From assembly GCA_008933995.1 (NCBI GenBank), contig WARS01000016.1, positions 10,402,348-10,466,347 on the forward strand: 64,000 bases of DNA, written 5' to 3'. How positions within the stretch are numbered: the stretch's first letter is position 1; the number at the start of each line of letters is the position of its first letter. Shown in pieces: positions 62,015 through 64,000 of the stretch. The notes below the pieces were generated by a model. That model was given only the letters and a program-made list of their open reading frames with translations. It ran no database searches and was not told where the DNA came from. The position numbers were made by a program, and so were the translations under genes. Origin of the DNA: Datnioides undecimradiatus (lineage: Eukaryota > Chordata > Actinopteri > Lobotiformes > Datnioididae).

Positions 62015-62174
62015 TAGGTCACACTCACTTGCACATGCTCCACCCCCATACCAATCACACAGCCACACAGACAGATGCACGTGCACACACAAATACGTAT
62101 ACACACTCACAGAGACACAGACACGCACACACACAGTTGATGGCAGAGAGAATATAGCATGCTGATAAAACCAG

Positions 62175-62216
<42 letters not shown>

Positions 62217-62317
62217 ACACACCTGGGCTGAAGCTGTGTTCAGGCACGCTCTCCTCCTCAGTGTGTGTAACAAAGACTTTGACGGGTGTCCCTTTCCTTT
62301 TCCTTCCACAGCCGCGC
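52545..62317 (-). CDS. Chimeric SET-like / C2H2 / tyrosine-recombinase-like / Myb-like protein, 5' end not found
   Basis: Eight minus-strand exons: 62317-62223, 61802-61721, 60724-60331, 58900-58826, 57520-56373, 55725-54896, 54620-54393, 52798-52545. All introns are GT-AG, all phases agree, and no stop occurs in 1,034 codons before TGA. Counting from the first visible residue: basic start (1-12); Pro/Ala linker (60-142); SET C-terminal half (143-190, NC and GEEITVDYS); polyQ (about 226-233); C-x2-C-x9-H-x3-H finger (368-385); acidic tract (about 520-597); tyrosine-recombinase-like region (about 599-860); AT-hook-like VGRPKKLK; Myb/SANT-like C-terminus (about 957-1018). The last two parts match a repeated fish protein family I remember, derived from a mobile recombinase (Crypton-like is my guess). 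I infer a nuclear DNA- or chromatin-binding role; the actual function is unknown. The first exon is in phase 2, so coding must begin upstream. Confidence 0.85.
52799..54392. other. Intron of the chimeric gene
   Basis: Last intron, 1.6 kb. The plus-strand open frame 52897-53310 has no homology and no splice support. Nothing else seen. Confidence 0.6.
54393..54620 (-). CDS. Exon g: acidic/Pro-rich linker with AT-hook-like motif
   Basis: 228 nt after acceptor CTGTTTACAG; ends GGCTCAG before GTCAGC. It encodes [20 protein letters not shown], a Pro/Ala stretch, [17 protein letters not shown] (an AT-hook-like GRP core with lysines) and a Pro8 run. A (GAG)n tract (plus strand, 54654-54674) lies just upstream in the intron. 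Confidence 0.8.
54896..55725 (-). CDS. Exon f: tyrosine-recombinase-like region
   Basis: 830 nt after acceptor TTCTCCCCAG; ends GGATG before GTGAG. Visible family marks: [21 protein letters not shown] (box I arginine region), a GKRGR turn, [20 protein letters not shown] then TDLLRSLAR, and [13 protein letters not shown] (box II-like). The place where family members, as I recall them, read LGH-x4-H-x2-YYR here reads [13 protein letters not shown], so the catalytic His and Tyr seem to be gone. Confidence 0.85.
55726..56372. other. Intron between exons e and f
   Basis: Very AT-rich (many TATA and ATTAT runs at 55970-56290). No feature recognised. Confidence 0.6.
56373..57520 (-). CDS. Exon e: polyQ, basic/Pro-rich region, C2H2 finger, acidic tract
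   Basis: 1,148 nt after acceptor CACTTCCAG. Order: [12 protein letters not shown]8, a Ser-rich and then basic [10 protein letters not shown], a Pro/Ser-rich stretch, the finger [19 protein letters not shown], Ser/Pro-rich sequence, and long Glu/Asp runs ending DKEKDLL. The finger spacing C-x2-C-x9-H-x3-H is shorter than the classical x12. Confidence 0.9.
58826..58900 (-). CDS. Exon d of the chimeric gene (25 codons)
   Basis: 75 nt in phase 0 with acceptor GTCCCACAG and donor GTAAGAG. It encodes [20 protein letters not shown] and so on. Too short for a start-based scan; accepted because both splice sites and both phases fit and it links exons c and e without a stop. It could be alternatively spliced, as 75 is a multiple of three. 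Confidence 0.65.
59510..59560. repeat. GT microsatellite, about 25 units
   Basis: Uninterrupted GT array in the intron between exons c and d of the chimeric gene. Confidence 0.97.
60331..60724 (-). CDS. Exon c: Pro/Ala linker and half SET domain
   Basis: 394 nt after acceptor TTTAACTTTCAG, ending AACCTG before donor GTCAGT. The first 80 residues are a Pro/Ala/Thr/Ser repeat (APAPA, TPTPV). The last 48 contain [20 protein letters not shown], then [18 protein letters not shown], matching the end of SET domains (NC ... L-x-A-x-RDI-x-x-GEE-x-x-x-DY). Confidence 0.85.
60725..61720. other. Intron between exons b and c
   Basis: About 1 kb; nothing recognised. Confidence 0.55.
61721..61802 (-). CDS. 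Exon b of the chimeric gene
   Basis: 82 nt between acceptor GTGCTCCCAG and donor GTGAGTG. It encodes [20 protein letters not shown] then EPGPHN. The Gly and Cys codons at both ends are split and join correctly with exons a and c. No known domain. Confidence 0.8.
61859..62220. repeat. Cluster of three long CA arrays
   Basis: CA arrays at 61859-61909, 61977-62009 and 62173-62220, with CA-rich degenerate sequence between. They fill most of the intron between exons a and b, and the last one supplies the exon a splice donor. Confidence 0.95.
62223..62317 (-). CDS. Exon a of the chimeric gene (basic segment)
   Basis: 95 nt after acceptor TTCTCTACAG. It encodes [20 protein letters not shown] and ends AGCCCAG. 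Its donor is the first GT of a long GT array (62174-62222 as CA on plus). It begins with the third base of a codon, so an upstream coding exon must exist. Confidence 0.8.
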
Positions 62318-63708
62318 CTGTAGAGAATACACACACACGCGCTCAATTATCATTTAATCAATCGACCTACTGGCCAAACTTCACATCAATCAGGTCAGAG
62401 AGTGATCAATAAGCTGATGGCCACCTAATGGATCAATATTAACAGCTTTAGCACTCTCATTTTAGCAAATGAAACACCAAAAAAGAAACAACAACACAGA
62501 AACAAAGACACAGAAACGAGACAATGATTTTTTTAAACTGATGTTTTGTGTGTTTGACTGGAACATGTGTAAGATGGTTTTAAATTTAGACTAAAACCAT
62601 CTGCACTGAATGATCTGGAGAAAATTCCCTCAGTCTCAGGGAAGACTTCTTGTTTGTAGAACTTTTCTCAACAAACACCAGATTCAGAAATTAAAGACAG
62701 CTCAGGGCAAATGTGCACTTGAACGTTCATAAAATGCCTTACTTTTTCATTTAGAGGCTAAAAACGCCTCCACTAATTAGCAATATGCTCTCTTGCATTT
62801 TAACCTCTTCACTTTTATTCCACCGAGTTGTCAAATTCTCAGATGTGACTGTGAATACTGTTCCCTGTGAACCACCATATGATAAATCTGTCCAGGGCAT
62901 TAACGACCCTTAACCCTGAATTACTAATATTTATTAAGTGAATAATTATTTTACTTTTTACATAGCACAGAAGCTGTACACAGCCTGAACCAGAAGAAGA
63001 TGCTGTCACTGCAAAATAAAATGACTCTGAACAAACTGCATCAGTCAAAAAAGATAAAACAACCACTATCATATAAATAAGGCTGGATATCATTTGGAGT
63101 TTTGATATGACTGCAGAAAAGACTGTTTTTATTACTGTAACAACAAACATAATACTGGTCAACACCGGTTTTAGAGTTTTCTAACTTACCATGAAAAAAA
63201 AACAAACAAACAAAAAAGCGACAAACGCTCTTCCGAACAGAACCACCTGTTCACACATTAACAGCTACAGCACTGTTAGTGTTTTTAAGCATTTCAGAGG
63301 AGAAATCATCACAATGAAATCCAGCTCGCCAAGATGAATACGTAAACCTGAACCCTGAATAATGACCACACTGGCCATAGTAAGATTCAGCGATGTGGTA
63401 CACGCTTATAGTTGAGTGCTCTGACCCCTGGATCACCACTAAGGAGTGCGCAGTTACCCCAGGGAGCTCAAACACAGCCACCTGTGTGAGCCCAGAATGG
63501 CCAAGCGAGATTATCTTCTTCAGACTAAATCCATGCCAAAACCACCTCGCACAGACGAGCCAAACTGATCCTGCCGCTGCCGAATCTGGGCTAGTTTTGT
63601 TACCACAGATCTCAATATTGTTTTCCGTCAGTCTATTTTTTACTCGCATGACATTGGAGGCTCTTAAAACTAGGCCATAGGAAGATCGTGCTTTGGATTT
63701 TGAGGTGT

Positions 63709-63710
<2 letters not shown>
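62318..63710. other. Upstream region of the chimeric gene, no exon assigned
   Basis: The missing 5' coding exon(s) should lie here or beyond the window edge. An open minus frame from 63708 to 63251 (152 codons, starting MNTSKSKARSSYG) is the only long one, but I recognise no protein in it and found no donor leaving the two-base overhang exon a needs. Confidence 0.4.
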
Positions 63711-63715
<5 letters not shown>

Positions 63716-63746
<31 letters not shown>

Positions 63747-63781
63747 GTGTGTGTGTGTGTGTGTGTATACGTGTGTGTGTT
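63716..63781. repeat. GT microsatellite, interrupted
   Basis: GT array with interruptions at about 63742 and 63767-63771. A purine-rich (A/G) stretch follows from 63792 to 63940. Confidence 0.95.
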
Positions 63782-64000
63782 TGCACGCAGACAAGAGAGA
63801 GAAAAAGAAAAAAAACAGACAGAAAGAAGAAAAGAGGGATGGAGGAAAACTAAAGCAGCAGAAAACAGAGGGAGAAAAACAGGAAAAGGGAGCAAAAGAG
63901 AAAAAAGAGACAGAGAGACAACAGAGCGAGCGAGGCAGAGATACTCATTCAGCAGAGATATCAACCAGACCCACTGTCTTTGTATTGATCCACTCCACTC

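Noticed and set aside
61726-62218. Open frames of His-Thr or Cys-Val repeats on both strands
   Set aside because: They are translations of CA/GT microsatellites, not proteins.

Overview
The window is vertebrate nuclear DNA, almost certainly from a teleost fish, probably a percomorph-type genome. It is AT-rich, its genes are split by GT-AG introns, and dinucleotide microsatellites are frequent. It also carries the usual teleost repeats: LINE fragments, Tc1-type and piggyBac-type MITEs and solo LTRs. There is no prokaryotic, plasmid or phage signal, and no CRISPR array. I recognised no rRNA or tRNA gene.

Three gene loci can be supported. (1) gpr83, minus strand, 20892 to 11056: four coding exons whose phases join exactly, giving a 478-residue class A GPCR with a signal peptide, CWFPLN in TM6, NPFIY in TM7 and the family's SVEPIV C-terminus. 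(2) ankrd49, plus strand, about 28.7 to 36.9 kb: the first coding exon (30059-30277) is intact. The ankyrin-repeat exon (from 36365) sits behind a good acceptor but has an early TAA and several frame breaks, so the locus looks like a decaying pseudogene. (3) A large multi-exon gene, minus strand, 62317 to 52545 and probably beginning further upstream: eight exons with compatible phases give 1,034 visible residues. In order these carry a basic N-terminal stretch, a Pro/Ala-rich linker, the C-terminal half of a SET-like domain, a polyQ/acidic region with a short C2H2 finger, a tyrosine-recombinase-like region that seems to have lost its active site, an AT-hook-like motif, and a Myb/SANT-like end. 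This looks like a domesticated transposase/recombinase chimera and is the most interesting object here.

Layout. 1-10.6 kb: gene-poor, with an RT fragment and a solo LTR nested in an older repeat. 10.6-21.05 kb: gpr83 with repeat-filled introns. 21.5-28.3 kb: a second solo LTR with perfect target-site duplications, then intergenic repeats. 28.3-37 kb: the ankrd49 remnant, with a Tc1-type MITE and two perfect hairpins in its long intron. 37-52.5 kb: gene desert with a decayed LINE, a LINE 3' end and a piggyBac-type MITE. 52.5-64 kb: the SET/zinc-finger/recombinase-like gene, with long CA/GT arrays in its 5' introns.

The order gpr83 (minus) then ankrd49 (plus) matches the human GPR83-MRE11-ANKRD49 order as I remember it, but no mre11 is visible in between. 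One explanation is that this is one of two duplicated teleost segments from which mre11 has been lost and ankrd49 is being lost. Exon boundaries were read by eye from splice consensus and phase. Family assignments come from memory of protein families, not from searches.
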